Shown here piece after piece: positions 22,545 to 29,675 of a stretch of DNA of 32,534 nt. The position numbers and the translations under genes are program-made. This DNA is from a virus. The notes under the pieces were generated by a model. The model was given only the letters and a program-made list of their open reading frames with translations. It was not told the DNA's origin and did no database searches. Location: IMG/VR virus record IMGVR_UViG_3300033153_005657, positions 1 through 32,534 of that record. The stretch is one strand, 5' to 3'. Within the stretch, counting starts at the first letter, position 1, and each line of letters opens with the position of its first letter.

Positions 22545-22859
22545 ATGGAAAAACAAACAGGATTTATAGTAGATAAGTTAGAAAACATGTTAGATGTAGG
22601 AACTTTCGAAATGTTCGAACATTACACAAATTGGTATGGTGCAGCAGGGTTTGGTTGGGCAATGGTAGGTGTTGTAATCATAATTTGTGGGTTCTTTACT
22701 GCAAATTATCTCAAAAAGGAGGGTGATAGTATTGAGGCTCTTATCTGTATGCTTTTTGGAGTTATATTGGGAAGTATTATTATTGCAGCAAACATTCCAA
22801 TGATAGTTTCTCCTGAAGCAGACGCAATTTCAAGATTAATAATGGATTTAAGGAGATAA
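22545..22859 (+). CDS. Small membrane protein with two spans (104 aa)
   Basis: After about 32 soluble residues there are two hydrophobic spans, GWAMVGVVIIICGFFTANYL (about 37-56) and ICMLFGVILGSIIIAANIPM (about 67-86), with a short charged loop (KKEGDSIEA). A two-span protein of this size is a fair holin candidate, but it lies 7 kb from the amidase. AAAGGGGGTAATT precedes the start. Confidence 0.55.
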   Translation: MEKQTGFIVDKLENMLDVGTFEMFEHYTNWYGAAGFGWAMVGVVIIICGFFTANYLKKEGDSIEALICMLFGVILGSIIIAANIPMIVSPEADAISRLIMDLRR

Positions 22860-22860
22860 G

Positions 22861-23034
22861 ATGAAAAGAAATAAAGTATATTTGTTAACTTCATTGGCTA
22901 TCGCTTTTACAAAATGCAAAGACACATTTGCTGACTTTGATCATGTAATAAGAGACATCAAGAACAAGCAAATCAAAAGAAACAGGTTTGCAGATAGGAA
23001 GAATAACTTTAAATCAGGATGGAAAGGAAGATAA
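22861..23034 (+). CDS. Unknown basic protein (57 aa)
   Basis: The protein begins MKRNKVYLLTSLAIAFTKCK and ends in a very basic stretch (RDIKNKQIKRNRFADRKNNF). AAGGAGATAAG gives the start one base after the preceding stop. It could bind nucleic acid or membranes; nothing decides between them. An overlapping frame beginning at 22988 is taken here as only the upstream part of the next gene's frame. Confidence 0.5.
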   Translation: MKRNKVYLLTSLAIAFTKCKDTFADFDHVIRDIKNKQIKRNRFADRKNNFKSGWKGR

Positions 23035-23038
23035 TAAA

Positions 23039-23278
23039 ATGATAACAAAAGAACAAGCAAAAATGATTCTTAAAATGACAGACAGAGCAGATGTAATAAT
23101 TAATAGTAGCAAAGACAGAATTGTTGAAGCTAAAAAGATTACGAGAGCTTTCGACGCAGTATCTCATGCTACAAAAGAATTAGTGAAAGCATCACTAAAC
23201 TGCACAGCTGATATAAATATTATCGAGAACATGGCAGGGCTTAACGAAGGATTAAAAATATTAGAAGAGAGGAAATAA
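23039..23278 (+). CDS. Unknown helical protein (79 aa)
   Basis: Long helices (KEQAKMILKMTDRADVIINS, then KKITRAFDAVSHATKELVKA) suggest a small bundle or oligomer. The start is ATG 23039, following GGAAAGGAAGATAATAAA. A longer reading from 22988 would overlap the preceding gene without a site of its own. Confidence 0.5.
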   Translation: MITKEQAKMILKMTDRADVIINSSKDRIVEAKKITRAFDAVSHATKELVKASLNCTADINIIENMAGLNEGLKILEERK

Positions 23279-23300
23279 TAAAACGAAAGGAAAATAACCT

Positions 23301-23480
23301 ATGAGATGTATAATGTTTCATGATTGGAGTAAATGGGAGGAAGTAAGTATGGAAATGCAGAGTGTTTACGAAGATTCCAGAGTAACCCTGAAACCTACTA
23401 AATTCATTGTAAGAATCCAGCGAAGAGAATGTAAACATTGTGGAAGAATACAAGAAAGTAAACTTGGAGGAACTGATTAG
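23301..23480 (+). CDS. Small zinc-finger-like protein (59 aa)
   Basis: The opening MRCIMFHDWSKWEEV and the later RECKHCGRIQ give a C...H and CxxC arrangement. This is seen in small phage proteins of the 'C..xxGHxW...CxxCG' type and may bind one metal. The gene has GAAAGGAAAATAACCT upstream and is followed by GATTAGGAGG. A similar layout occurs in the 25141 gene. Confidence 0.55.
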   Translation: MRCIMFHDWSKWEEVSMEMQSVYEDSRVTLKPTKFIVRIQRRECKHCGRIQESKLGGTD

Positions 23481-23489
23481 GAGGATAAG

Positions 23490-23693
23490 ATGCCAGAAAA
23501 CAAAGAGTTGTGGGAAGGGGTTGAAGTAAGAATCATTGGGGATGCAATTCAACTTTCAATAAAGAAACAAGAGTTGTTTATGAGAATTGAATGGTTTAAA
23601 GATTCTGCTCCAAAAGGAAAGGCTGAAGCTCTGAGAGATAGAGTTAGACGCATCTTTAGCGAACTTAAACAAGAACCACAAATTACTGAATGA
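23490..23693 (+). CDS. Unknown protein (67 aa)
   Basis: A beta-rich first half (VRIIGDAIQLSIKKQELFMR) is followed by a helix (GKAEALRDRVRRIFSELKQE). AGGAGGATAAG precedes the start. The beta-then-helix layout resembles the next gene (23706), so they may share a fold, though sequence identity is low. Confidence 0.5.
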   Translation: MPENKELWEGVEVRIIGDAIQLSIKKQELFMRIEWFKDSAPKGKAEALRDRVRRIFSELKQEPQITE

Positions 23694-23705
23694 AAGGAGG
23701 ATAAA

Positions 23706-23891
23706 ATGCCAATAGCCATACACTACAAGCAAAACGAAATCATAATTAAGTTTAATCGAGATAACAAGACAATGTATTACGAGATAATATGGGTCGATCC
23801 TATCGGATGTAAAGGTTTCGTAAACCAAGAAGACTTAATAATACATGCACAAGAAACTATTGATTACTTAATAGAAAGGAAGAAAAAATAA
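23706..23891 (+). CDS. Unknown protein (61 aa)
   Basis: The layout is strands IAIHYKQNEIIIKFNRDNKT and YYEIIWVD, then a helix (IIHAQETIDYLIERKKK). GAAAGGAGGATAAA precedes the ATG. Its stop is one base before the next start. No motif for catalysis is present. Confidence 0.5.
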   Translation: MPIAIHYKQNEIIIKFNRDNKTMYYEIIWVDPIGCKGFVNQEDLIIHAQETIDYLIERKKK

Positions 23892-23892
23892 A

Positions 23893-24150
23893 ATGAAAAT
23901 AAGAAGCTATAAACAACTTAAAGACTTCTTTGCAAATAGGGGTTGGAAAGAAAATGCTGAAAATATGTCATTCAAGAAAGGTGATGCTGAGATATCTTTC
24001 AGAATATCTGTCTTTGTCGGTTACAAAGGTAGTAAATTTCCATTAATTGTAGCAAAAGCAGTAGATGAAGAAATGTTAGAAGACGTAATACAAGCGTCTG
24101 ATAAAGCAATACAAGATGTAGAAAGAGTAAAAAACGCACAAAATAACTAA
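23893..24150 (+). CDS. Unknown protein (85 aa)
   Basis: Mixed alpha/beta: a helical start (YKQLKDFFANRGWKENAENM), a strand core (AEISFRISVFVGYKGSKFPL) and a helical end (EDVIQASDKAIQDVERV). The ribosome site is GAAAGGAAGAAAAAA within the previous gene's end. No family is recognised. Confidence 0.5.
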   Translation: MKIRSYKQLKDFFANRGWKENAENMSFKKGDAEISFRISVFVGYKGSKFPLIVAKAVDEEMLEDVIQASDKAIQDVERVKNAQNN

Positions 24151-24171
24151 ATGAAAGGGGGATATCCCAAA

Positions 24172-24537
24172 ATGATATACCAATATGATGAAGTATGGGG
24201 GACAAAGATAATGAATACAACCCCCCATACAATAACATTTATGCATGAGGACAAAACAAATGATGTTATTCCTTGTGGAAAGATACTAAATGCACATATA
24301 ATGTTTACTACAGACACGATGTCGGGTGGTATAGAGATAGTCAAACAGCAGTGGTTACCAACTCCTGATGGTCTTAGATTTCTTCAAGAAACTTCCCCAG
24401 ATATAATAGTTATAGGTTCAGTTATTGCAGCTCAAGCATATCCAGGCATGGTAAAGATGTTAGTTCCATACTACGGATACGAAAGAGCTCCTCATGGATT
24501 GAAGAGAATGAGACCTGACAAGTTTGCAATTTATTGA
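24172..24537 (+). CDS. Phage protein with TPHTI motif, unknown function (121 aa)
   Basis: NTTPHTITFMHEDK near residue 15, followed by PCGKI and later VIGSVIAAQAYPGMVKMLVP, recalls a widespread phage protein type. That type begins with 'LTPHxI', an 'IPxSGxI' element and a VSxxVAxA segment; its function is not established. I choose ATG 24172, after GAAAGGGGGATATCCC, because an upstream ATG at 24151 lies within that ribosome site. Confidence 0.6.
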   Translation: MIYQYDEVWGTKIMNTTPHTITFMHEDKTNDVIPCGKILNAHIMFTTDTMSGGIEIVKQQWLPTPDGLRFLQETSPDIIVIGSVIAAQAYPGMVKMLVPYYGYERAPHGLKRMRPDKFAIY

Positions 24538-24550
24538 AAGGAGAAAAACA

Positions 24551-24865
24551 ATGGATGAAATAAGAACTCTCAAAGCAAGAAAGAATGAAATTGAAGGGCT
24601 TGAAAAAGCAGTTAAACAATATACTGAACTTTTTATTTTGATATGCAAAATAGAGTGTGACATGTGTGATATTAATGAGAAATGTGATAATTGCTGTATA
24701 AAGAACGAAAAAGATCCCCCTGAATATAACTGTTGCACAGAATATCACAACTATACAAATGCCGAAGTTGAATTTATAAAACAAGTTAGAGTGATTATAG
24801 ATACAGCTCAAAAAGCAATAAACAACTATAAAAGACGATATCCTATAAGGAGTAAAAACAAATGA
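24551..24865 (+). CDS. Cysteine-rich protein (104 aa)
   Basis: Helical ends flank a central cluster of eight cysteines (residues ~33-65: CKIECDMCDINEKCDNCC, then a CC pair). Such spacing suggests one or two metal sites. The function is unknown; it could be a metal-dependent binding protein. The start at ATG 24551 follows GAAAGGAG; an upstream TTG at 24524 is less likely. Confidence 0.55.
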   Translation: MDEIRTLKARKNEIEGLEKAVKQYTELFILICKIECDMCDINEKCDNCCIKNEKDPPEYNCCTEYHNYTNAEVEFIKQVRVIIDTAQKAINNYKRRYPIRSKNK

Positions 24866-25092
24866 AAAACTTCCTTATCTGCACATTGGGTTCTGCTCTA
24901 CTGATGTGGATATGGATATTGTGGTTCATGAGTATGTCTTTTCGACCAGAAATTGAACCTGAATGGAAAGGAACTAAAGATTACTATGAAACAATCAGAC
25001 TACATAGGAAACACGGTGTGCTTTCGAGTGTTCAGTCACGTAAAGGATGGTTTTTTGAAAACAAACGATTACAAGTATGCAAGCTAAAGTAA
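24862..25092 (+). CDS. Small membrane-anchored protein (76 aa)
   Basis: An N-terminal hydrophobic segment (FLICTLGSALLMWIWILWFM) is followed by a soluble, basic part (KDYYETIRLHRKHGVLSSVQ). The start overlaps the previous stop by ATGA, so the two are likely coupled. The segment could be an uncleaved signal anchor. No lipobox is seen. Confidence 0.5.
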   Translation: MKNFLICTLGSALLMWIWILWFMSMSFRPEIEPEWKGTKDYYETIRLHRKHGVLSSVQSRKGWFFENKRLQVCKLK

Positions 25093-25103
25093 GATGCTTG
25101 TAT

Positions 25104-25118
25104 TTTCAACGAATGAAA
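25104..25118 (+). promoter_or_regulatory. 15-bp palindrome upstream of the 25141 gene
   Basis: TTTCAACGAATGAAA, extended by AT/AAT, has 7-bp outer arms (ATTTTCA/TGAAAAT). It is 22 nt before ATG 25141 and follows the stop of the preceding gene. It belongs to the six-site family. Confidence 0.5.
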
Positions 25119-25140
25119 ATATAAAATGAAAGGAGGAAAG

Positions 25141-25293
25141 ATGAAAACAATAAGAAAAATACTTTGTTCTATCGTTGGTCATTCATATTATTCTGTTGTT
25201 TTAAATAATTTTGATATAAAGGGAAGTTCCTTTTTTGGAACTTATCACTGTCAAAGATGTGGGCATGAGAAAGCTTGGCAGTATGACAGATAG
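25141..25293 (+). CDS. Small zinc-finger-like protein (50 aa)
   Basis: The layout is MKTIRKILCSIVGHSYYSVV, then YHCQRCGHEKAWQY: C...GH followed by CxxCGH and W, the same style as the 23301 protein. Such proteins are common in phage genomes and are of unknown use. AAAGGAGGAAAG precedes the ATG. Palindromes stand both before this gene and before the next, marking it as a separate regulatory unit. Confidence 0.55.
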   Translation: MKTIRKILCSIVGHSYYSVVLNNFDIKGSSFFGTYHCQRCGHEKAWQYDR

Positions 25294-25305
25294 ATCCTAT
25301 TGGGT

Positions 25306-25328
25306 ATTATTTAAACCGTTAAAATAAT
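25306..25328 (+). promoter_or_regulatory. 23-bp near-perfect palindrome upstream of the 25347 gene
   Basis: The palindrome has arms of 11 bp with one mismatch around a central C. The core TTTAAACCGTTAAAA (25310-25324) keeps the AAC-C-GTT centre of the family but has A in place of C and G. It is 22 nt (core) before ATG 25347. Confidence 0.45.
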
Positions 25329-25346
25329 GAAGGAGGTAAGAAGATT

Positions 25347-25766
25347 ATGAAAGTGGCAATTAATGCTTGTTATGGGGGATTCAACTTATCAAATGAGGCA
25401 ATAAAACGATACGCTGAAATTAAAGGGATAGAGATATACTTTATCACACCAAGACACCCACATGATTACAGTTGTAAAGAGTATCTCTACTATGAAGATG
25501 TAATAAATGCATCATCTTTCAATGTTTTCACAGTAACAAAGCCATTAAAGGATGGAATATATGACAGAGACAGCTGGTTCACAGACAGAGACATACCACG
25601 AGATGATCCTGCGTTAATTCAAGTAGTAGAAGAACTTAAAGAAAGTGCTAATGGAAGTTGTGCAGAACTATGCATTATCGAGATACCAGACGGCACAGAT
25701 TGGCAAATAGAAGAATATGATGGCTTCGAGCACATTGCTGAGAAACATCAAACTTGGGGATCTTAG
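25347..25766 (+). CDS. Conserved phage protein of unknown function (139 aa)
   Basis: The sequence VAINACYGGFNLSNEAIKRY (residues 3-22), RDIPRDDPALIQVVEELKES and IIEIPDGTDWQIEEYDGFEH belongs to a protein type repeated in many phages. These proteins usually begin 'INxCYGGF' and end with 'W.I.EYDG.E.I.E.H..W', as here. The function is not known. AAGGAGGTAAGAAGATT precedes the ATG. Confidence 0.7.
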   Translation: MKVAINACYGGFNLSNEAIKRYAEIKGIEIYFITPRHPHDYSCKEYLYYEDVINASSFNVFTVTKPLKDGIYDRDSWFTDRDIPRDDPALIQVVEELKESANGSCAELCIIEIPDGTDWQIEEYDGFEHIAEKHQTWGS

Positions 25767-25778
25767 GAGGTGATATAA

Positions 25779-25943
25779 ATGACCCTTGAACTTATATTGC
25801 TATGTTTTACATGTGTCGGTATCTTTGTAACACTCTATCACGTTGTAATAACAAGACTTCATGTTCAACGGATAGGAAAATTAATTATGAAATGGAGAAG
25901 GGAGGATAGAGAAAGTGAAAATAATACGAACACCATACATTAA
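25779..25943 (+). CDS. Small membrane protein (54 aa)
   Basis: MTLELILLCFTCVGIFVTLY forms a single membrane span and is followed by a basic, soluble tail (RIGKLIMKWRREDRESENN). AGGAGGTGATATAA precedes the ATG. Its last 29 bases overlap the start of the next gene. The opening (LELILL) resembles the 20-residue peptide at 22229. Confidence 0.5.
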   Translation: MTLELILLCFTCVGIFVTLYHVVITRLHVQRIGKLIMKWRREDRESENNTNTIH

Positions 25944-26229
25944 ACCAACAAGATTAAAGCACGACAGTGGATATAGATGTTTTGAGATTGGTTACTGTGA
26001 TTTAGACCAAAAAACAAAGAGAGCTGTAAACATTGAAGTTCTTGGAACATGCACAGACCACGTTTGGTTACAGAATGCGTTGGAACACATCAAGGACTTG
26101 AACCTCGACCTAACAACAAACGGATACATAAGAATTTATGGTCTTAATCCAAATATCATTTTTAAATGGGAATATGAAATACCTTTATCAACAATGAGAA
26201 TAAAACAAATAGAGGAGGTGAAAAAATAA
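25915..26229 (+). CDS. Unknown protein (104 aa)
   Basis: The protein starts at GTG 25915 behind GGGAGGATAGAGAAA. Strands near residues 18-50 (YRCFEIGYCDLDQKTKRAVN, VLGTC), a helix (QNALEHIKDLNLDL) and a final strand region form a compact domain. The end overlaps the next gene by one base. No known motif was found. Confidence 0.5.
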   Translation: MKIIRTPYIKPTRLKHDSGYRCFEIGYCDLDQKTKRAVNIEVLGTCTDHVWLQNALEHIKDLNLDLTTNGYIRIYGLNPNIIFKWEYEIPLSTMRIKQIEEVKK

Positions 26230-26483
26230 TGTCTAATACATCGAGATCGTCAAGTAATGGTATAGGTTTTGTCGGGTTATTGACAATAGTATTTATTGTT
26301 TTAAAGATAACAAAGTATATTGATTGGTCGTGGTGGTGGGTTGTATCACCTATCTGGATTAGTTTCAGTATAGCAATTTCAGTAGTGGTCTTAATTTTTG
26401 TGGGGGCTGTTCTATATGAGATGAACTTCTTTACATGGTTGGGAGACAAAGTAGTTAACATTTTTAGCAAGAAGGAGAAATAA
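26229..26483 (+). CDS. Small membrane protein, Fragile-X-F-like (84 aa)
   Basis: After a Ser-rich start, GIGFVGLLTIVFIVLK, then YIDWSWWWVVSPIWISFSIA and a third hydrophobic stretch follow, matching a family sometimes called transmembrane Fragile-X-F. It has two to three membrane spans. These occur in many phages without a proven role; holin activity cannot be excluded. The ATG overlaps the preceding TAA (TAATG), with GAGGAGGTGAA upstream. Confidence 0.65.
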   Translation: MSNTSRSSSNGIGFVGLLTIVFIVLKITKYIDWSWWWVVSPIWISFSIAISVVVLIFVGAVLYEMNFFTWLGDKVVNIFSKKEK

Positions 26484-26488
26484 AAGAG

Positions 26489-26737
26489 ATGAAAAAGGAA
26501 AGGTTCGAGATAACACGAATTGATCCAGATGACAGCCACTTTCGATATCAAGGTAAAGCTATCGGGTCGATTGTAGAACCTTGTGGTGAAATTGAACATC
26601 TTGGTGGTGGTTGGTATTCAGGATCATTTAAAGTATTAAAGAAATCTGGAAGTGAGTTAGCAGGAAAAAGACTCTTTTATAGAATCAAACTTAAAAAGGT
26701 GAGAACAGTTCTTACCGAAAGGAGAGATAAACGATGA
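26489..26737 (+). CDS. Unknown beta-rich protein (82 aa)
   Basis: Strand-rich (FRYQGKAIGSIVEPCGEIEH, GGGWYSGSFKVLK) and ending in a basic stretch (KVRTVLTERRDKR), the protein may be a small beta barrel. AGAAGGAGAAATAAAAGAG lies upstream. It overlaps the next gene by 4 nt (ATGA), indicating coupled translation. Confidence 0.5.
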   Translation: MKKERFEITRIDPDDSHFRYQGKAIGSIVEPCGEIEHLGGGWYSGSFKVLKKSGSELAGKRLFYRIKLKKVRTVLTERRDKR

Positions 26738-27264
26738 CTGGAGAAAGATTAAAAATTCCAATAAGTCACAAACAACAAATCTTAGATAGATTTAACCCAA
26801 ACAACTCATACTTTGACGATGGAACATACACAATAAATATTCCTTGCAGTTTATGCAAAATATTCAGGGTTAGAGATGTCAAACCATCTCAAAGATGTGG
26901 AAAATGTCCTTTTGAAAAGTTCAGAAAGAAGGATTCTCCAGAGGGGTGTATGGAATGGTTTCAAAACAGAATAAAGAAAAGGTTTATATGCACAGTAACT
27001 ACTATATGGTGGACTCAAAAAGACGATAGTATCGTAGAGAAACAACTCAGATTACTCAGTCAGCATTTCCAAGAAGATGTTGACTGGATCGAAGAAGAAA
27101 AGAACGATTTTTATGTAAGGTGTTGGATAGGATGCGAACCTGAAGAACGAATCCTAATGACATTGAAAGAAGCTGAAGCCGAAGTAACACAGCTTGAAGT
27201 AATGCATACAGATAATATCTATGACGTAGAATGTATAGATGAGAATTGGGACGGAAGAAAATAA
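26734..27264 (+). CDS. Unknown protein with zinc-binding-like cluster (176 aa)
   Basis: Residues 36-75 contain CSLCKIFRVRDVKPSQRCGK and C..F..C...C (CPFEKF...EGC), at least six cysteines that could bind zinc. The C-terminal half is acidic with W and C (DWIEEEKNDFYVRCWIGCEP), likely a second domain. AAGGAGAGATAAACG precedes the start. It may interact with nucleic acid or protein; the family is not recognised. Confidence 0.55.
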   Translation: MTGERLKIPISHKQQILDRFNPNNSYFDDGTYTINIPCSLCKIFRVRDVKPSQRCGKCPFEKFRKKDSPEGCMEWFQNRIKKRFICTVTTIWWTQKDDSIVEKQLRLLSQHFQEDVDWIEEEKNDFYVRCWIGCEPEERILMTLKEAEAEVTQLEVMHTDNIYDVECIDENWDGRK

Positions 27265-27295
27265 CTATTAACAATTTAAATGAGAGGTGCACAAA

Positions 27296-27730
27296 ATGAA
27301 AATAGAAAGAAGAGTTACAACCATTTATTTAACGAAAGAACAGCTTGAATTAATTCCACAAGAGACATCAAAAAGACACATACTAATCGTAAATGACCCA
27401 CAAGGAAAGAAAGAAGACATTACAGTTTCGACAGGTGCAAAAGACATAGTCCTCAGAATACTAAAACTGTTAGGAAAAGCAATAGAAATTCACTACAACT
27501 GGAGAGAAGAGGTTAGCAGTCCATCCTACATTCAACCAGACAAAGGTTGGTTAGCATCTTACTCAACACCTCCAAAAATCAGCATAGAAACTTATGGAGA
27601 CTCCGAAAATTCAGAAATGAATCACCAACAAGAATGCCAAGATGTCTTAGATTGGCTTGAAAAGCACAAGATATTCGTAGAAGGAGACAAATGCAAATGT
27701 TCAATGCACTACTCTAATGGAGAGTGCTAA
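27296..27730 (+). CDS. Unknown protein (144 aa)
   Basis: A mixed alpha/beta protein: RRVTTIYLTKEQLELIPQET at the start, IVLRILKLLGKAIEIHYNWR in the middle, and a Cys-containing end (GDKCKCSMHYSNGEC). ATG 27296 follows GAGAGGTG; an earlier GTG at 27287 is in that site. A strong hairpin follows the stop. Confidence 0.5.
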   Translation: MKIERRVTTIYLTKEQLELIPQETSKRHILIVNDPQGKKEDITVSTGAKDIVLRILKLLGKAIEIHYNWREEVSSPSYIQPDKGWLASYSTPPKISIETYGDSENSEMNHQQECQDVLDWLEKHKIFVEGDKCKCSMHYSNGEC

Positions 27731-27739
27731 CAACTAACA

Positions 27740-27767
27740 GATTGGGGAGAGACCATCCTCCCCAATC
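27740..27767 (+). repeat. Perfect 10-bp stem hairpin after the 27296 gene
   Basis: GATTGGGGAG (27740-27749) pairs with CTCCCCAATC (27758-27767) across an 8-base loop. No T-tract follows, so it is not a normal terminator on this strand. It lies before the first of three related MCL genes and may protect an mRNA end or pause transcription. Confidence 0.55.
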
Positions 27768-27784
27768 ACAAGCAGGAGGTCAAA

Positions 27785-28234
27785 ATGTGTTTATCGAGTA
27801 TCGAACATTTCCAGAAATCTTTTAAAGAAGGGTATATGGTCAGACGTATTTTTAATTTTGATGGTTTATTATGCATAAAATCACTTTATCAAGGAACAGG
27901 TAAAAATATGCCAATAAGAAAGTGGTTGGATGAAATAGATTTTAGGAAAAATTCCAATACAACGAAAGACCTTATGATTAACTCTATTAAAGGTAATCCA
28001 TACAGAGCTGGTTGGCATGTCTTCCAAAACTTAGAAGATGCAAAGGCTTATAGAATAAACCAATGCATCAAAGCAGAAAGTAGAATCTTTAAAGTAAGAT
28101 GTCGAAACAGCTTCGTAAGAGGGATTCAATCAATAAGGAAAAAGAAAACAATACACAGTGCACCTGTCGGGGTCTTCAAAGAAGTCTTTTTATATAAACA
28201 TCCAATAAAAGAGGAGGAAATAGAATGTGTTTAG
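27785..28234 (+). CDS. MCL-family protein, copy 1 (149 aa)
   Basis: First of three tandem relatives beginning MCL. Shared blocks in order: GYMVRRI, SLYQG, RKWLDEIDFR, YRAGWHVF...DAKAYR, RIFKVRCR, RGIQ, GVFKEVFLYKHPI. The last parts recall phage proteins with a 'GWHvF..l.DA...' plus 'ifkVrcr' layout; no activity is known. AGGAGG precedes the ATG. Its end overlaps the next copy's start (28225). Confidence 0.6.
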   Translation: MCLSSIEHFQKSFKEGYMVRRIFNFDGLLCIKSLYQGTGKNMPIRKWLDEIDFRKNSNTTKDLMINSIKGNPYRAGWHVFQNLEDAKAYRINQCIKAESRIFKVRCRNSFVRGIQSIRKKKTIHSAPVGVFKEVFLYKHPIKEEEIECV

Positions 28235-28657
28235 ATCATTTAAAAGCTTCAATGAAAACTTTTTCTATTGGATATGTTGTTAAACGAATACTAAAGAACG
28301 GCAGAAAGCATGAGATTGTATCCATTTATCAGGGATCAAAAAAAACCAATGCCAACACAACAGTGGATAAATGAAAAAGACTTCAGATTAAAGGAGGAAT
28401 TTGATACAGCTTGTTCGGAAGAAGGTAAATACCAAGTCGGTTGGCATATCTTTGAACATTTAAAAGATGCTATATCATATAGAAAACTTATAGGTGAACA
28501 TAACAGCGTTAGAAAAATATTTAAAGTGAAATGCAGAAAAAGTATTGTAAGAGGAACTCAAAGATTGGCAGAACGCAATAGAGTCCGACATATAAAAGTC
28601 GGTGTATTCGAAGAGATGTATATATACAAACAACCAATAAAATGGGAGGATAAATAA
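28225..28657 (+). pseudogene. MCL-family protein, copy 2, interrupted at an A8 run
   Basis: From ATG 28225 (after GAGGAGG) the frame reads MCLDHLKASMKTF...SIYQGSKK and then leaves the family sequence at A8 (28338-28345), stopping soon after. The +1 frame resumes PMPTQQWINEKDFR...YQVGWHIF...RKIFKVKCRK..., in perfect register with the sister copies. With seven A the gene would encode about 143 residues. The cause may be a true mutation, sequence error or transcript slippage, since A8 is a known slippage type. It ends on the next ATG. Confidence 0.65.
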
Positions 28658-29106
28658 TGTGTTTACAAGAGTTAGATAAAAGTTTGCATATATTCAAGAC
28701 AGGTTATGTTGTTAGAAATATTTACAAAAATGAACATGGAAAAGAAGAACTTTGCTCACTCTATCAGGGCAATGGAGACAGACATCTAACAAGAACGTGG
28801 TTAGATGAAAAGGAGTTCAGATCGAGTCGGCAACACAAGGATGAACTCTTTGAAATATTCACCCTCTTTGGAAACTACTACGCTGGATGGCATGTTTTCA
28901 GATATAAAGAAGATGCAAATGCCTTTAGATCTCAGTCAGGTTTTCAACACACCGCAAAAATCTTCAAGGTCATGTGCAAGTTACATCGTGCTATGGGATA
29001 CCAAAGAATAAGAGAAAAGTATTGTCACGAAGCAATCGCACACGCTGGTCGAGCAATAACAGGAGTATTCAAATACATCTTTATTTACAAAACACCACTT
29101 AATTGA
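28657..29106 (+). CDS. MCL-family protein, copy 3 (149 aa)
   Basis: Third tandem relative: MCLQELDKSLHIFKTGYVVR, SLYQG, RTWLDEKEFR, YYAGWHVF...DANAFR, KIFKVMCK, and ending GVFKYIFIYKTPLN. Between the last two blocks it carries extra residues (HEAIAHAGRAI) not in the other copies. It starts on the previous stop (TAATG). No active-site motif is recognised. Confidence 0.6.
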   Translation: MCLQELDKSLHIFKTGYVVRNIYKNEHGKEELCSLYQGNGDRHLTRTWLDEKEFRSSRQHKDELFEIFTLFGNYYAGWHVFRYKEDANAFRSQSGFQHTAKIFKVMCKLHRAMGYQRIREKYCHEAIAHAGRAITGVFKYIFIYKTPLN

Positions 29107-29118
29107 AAGGAGAACAAA

Positions 29119-29493
29119 ATGAAATTAACAGCAGAAAATGTAATCAAAACATTTAACTTTTGTTTGTTTAAAGAAAAAGAGAACACCAATAATGTAGTGA
29201 AGGTTGATGGAATAATGCACAAGTTTGGATTTCATCCCGAAAGATTGAAAGCAAGTAGAAACCATATTGAGAGTATGTTGGTTGAATTACCAGATGCTTT
29301 TCATAAAGATAAAGGTGGTGGGTGGTCATTTCTTAATGCATGTGAAAACAATAAAGGAGAGCAGTGGGGAGAACACACACATATAGAACAGTTGTTTTGC
29401 TTGGGAATTGGCATCGGAAAAGCCAAGTTTCAAATGGATCGAAAGATGTGGAAGATGTTTCCTGGTGGTATGCCTTATGTAGTAATCTTATAA
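29119..29493 (+). CDS. Conserved phage protein of unknown function (124 aa)
   Basis: The C-terminal 75 residues (ELPDAFHKDKGGGWSFLNAC, EQLFCLGIGIGKAKFQMDRK, MWKMFPGGMPYVVIL) match a protein type that recurs in phages and bacteria with no assigned role. Its length is normal. GAAAGGAGAACAAA precedes the ATG. Its place near an amidase may be accidental. Confidence 0.65.
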   Translation: MKLTAENVIKTFNFCLFKEKENTNNVVKVDGIMHKFGFHPERLKASRNHIESMLVELPDAFHKDKGGGWSFLNACENNKGEQWGEHTHIEQLFCLGIGIGKAKFQMDRKMWKMFPGGMPYVVIL

Positions 29494-29507
29494 GAAAGGG
29501 AAAAGAA

Positions 29508-29675
29508 ATGATAGAAACAAAACAATGTTTAGGATGTAAGAAAGTTTTCGAAGTTGAAGAGGAAAAGATTGGTTGTTATACAGTCATAGCAATTCTATGT
29601 CCAAGCTGTGCAGAAGAATACTCGAAGAGAGAAATAGAAAACTTCAATCAATGGAGAAGGGAGGTAACATCATAA
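29508..29675 (+). CDS. Zinc-ribbon protein (55 aa)
   Basis: CLGCKKVF near the start and CPSC near residue 31 make a classical zinc ribbon, followed by a charged helix (KREIENFNQWRREV). The start is ATG 29508, with AAAGGGAAAAGAA upstream. Its stop overlaps the amidase ATG (TAATG), so both are translated from one message. Confidence 0.55.
   Translation: MIETKQCLGCKKVFEVEEEKIGCYTVIAILCPSCAEEYSKREIENFNQWRREVTS

Noticed and set aside
25224-25243. 7-bp hairpin with T6 loop as a regulatory site
   Set aside because: It lies inside the coding sequence of the 25141 gene and codes for ordinary residues (SSFFG), so it is likely incidental.
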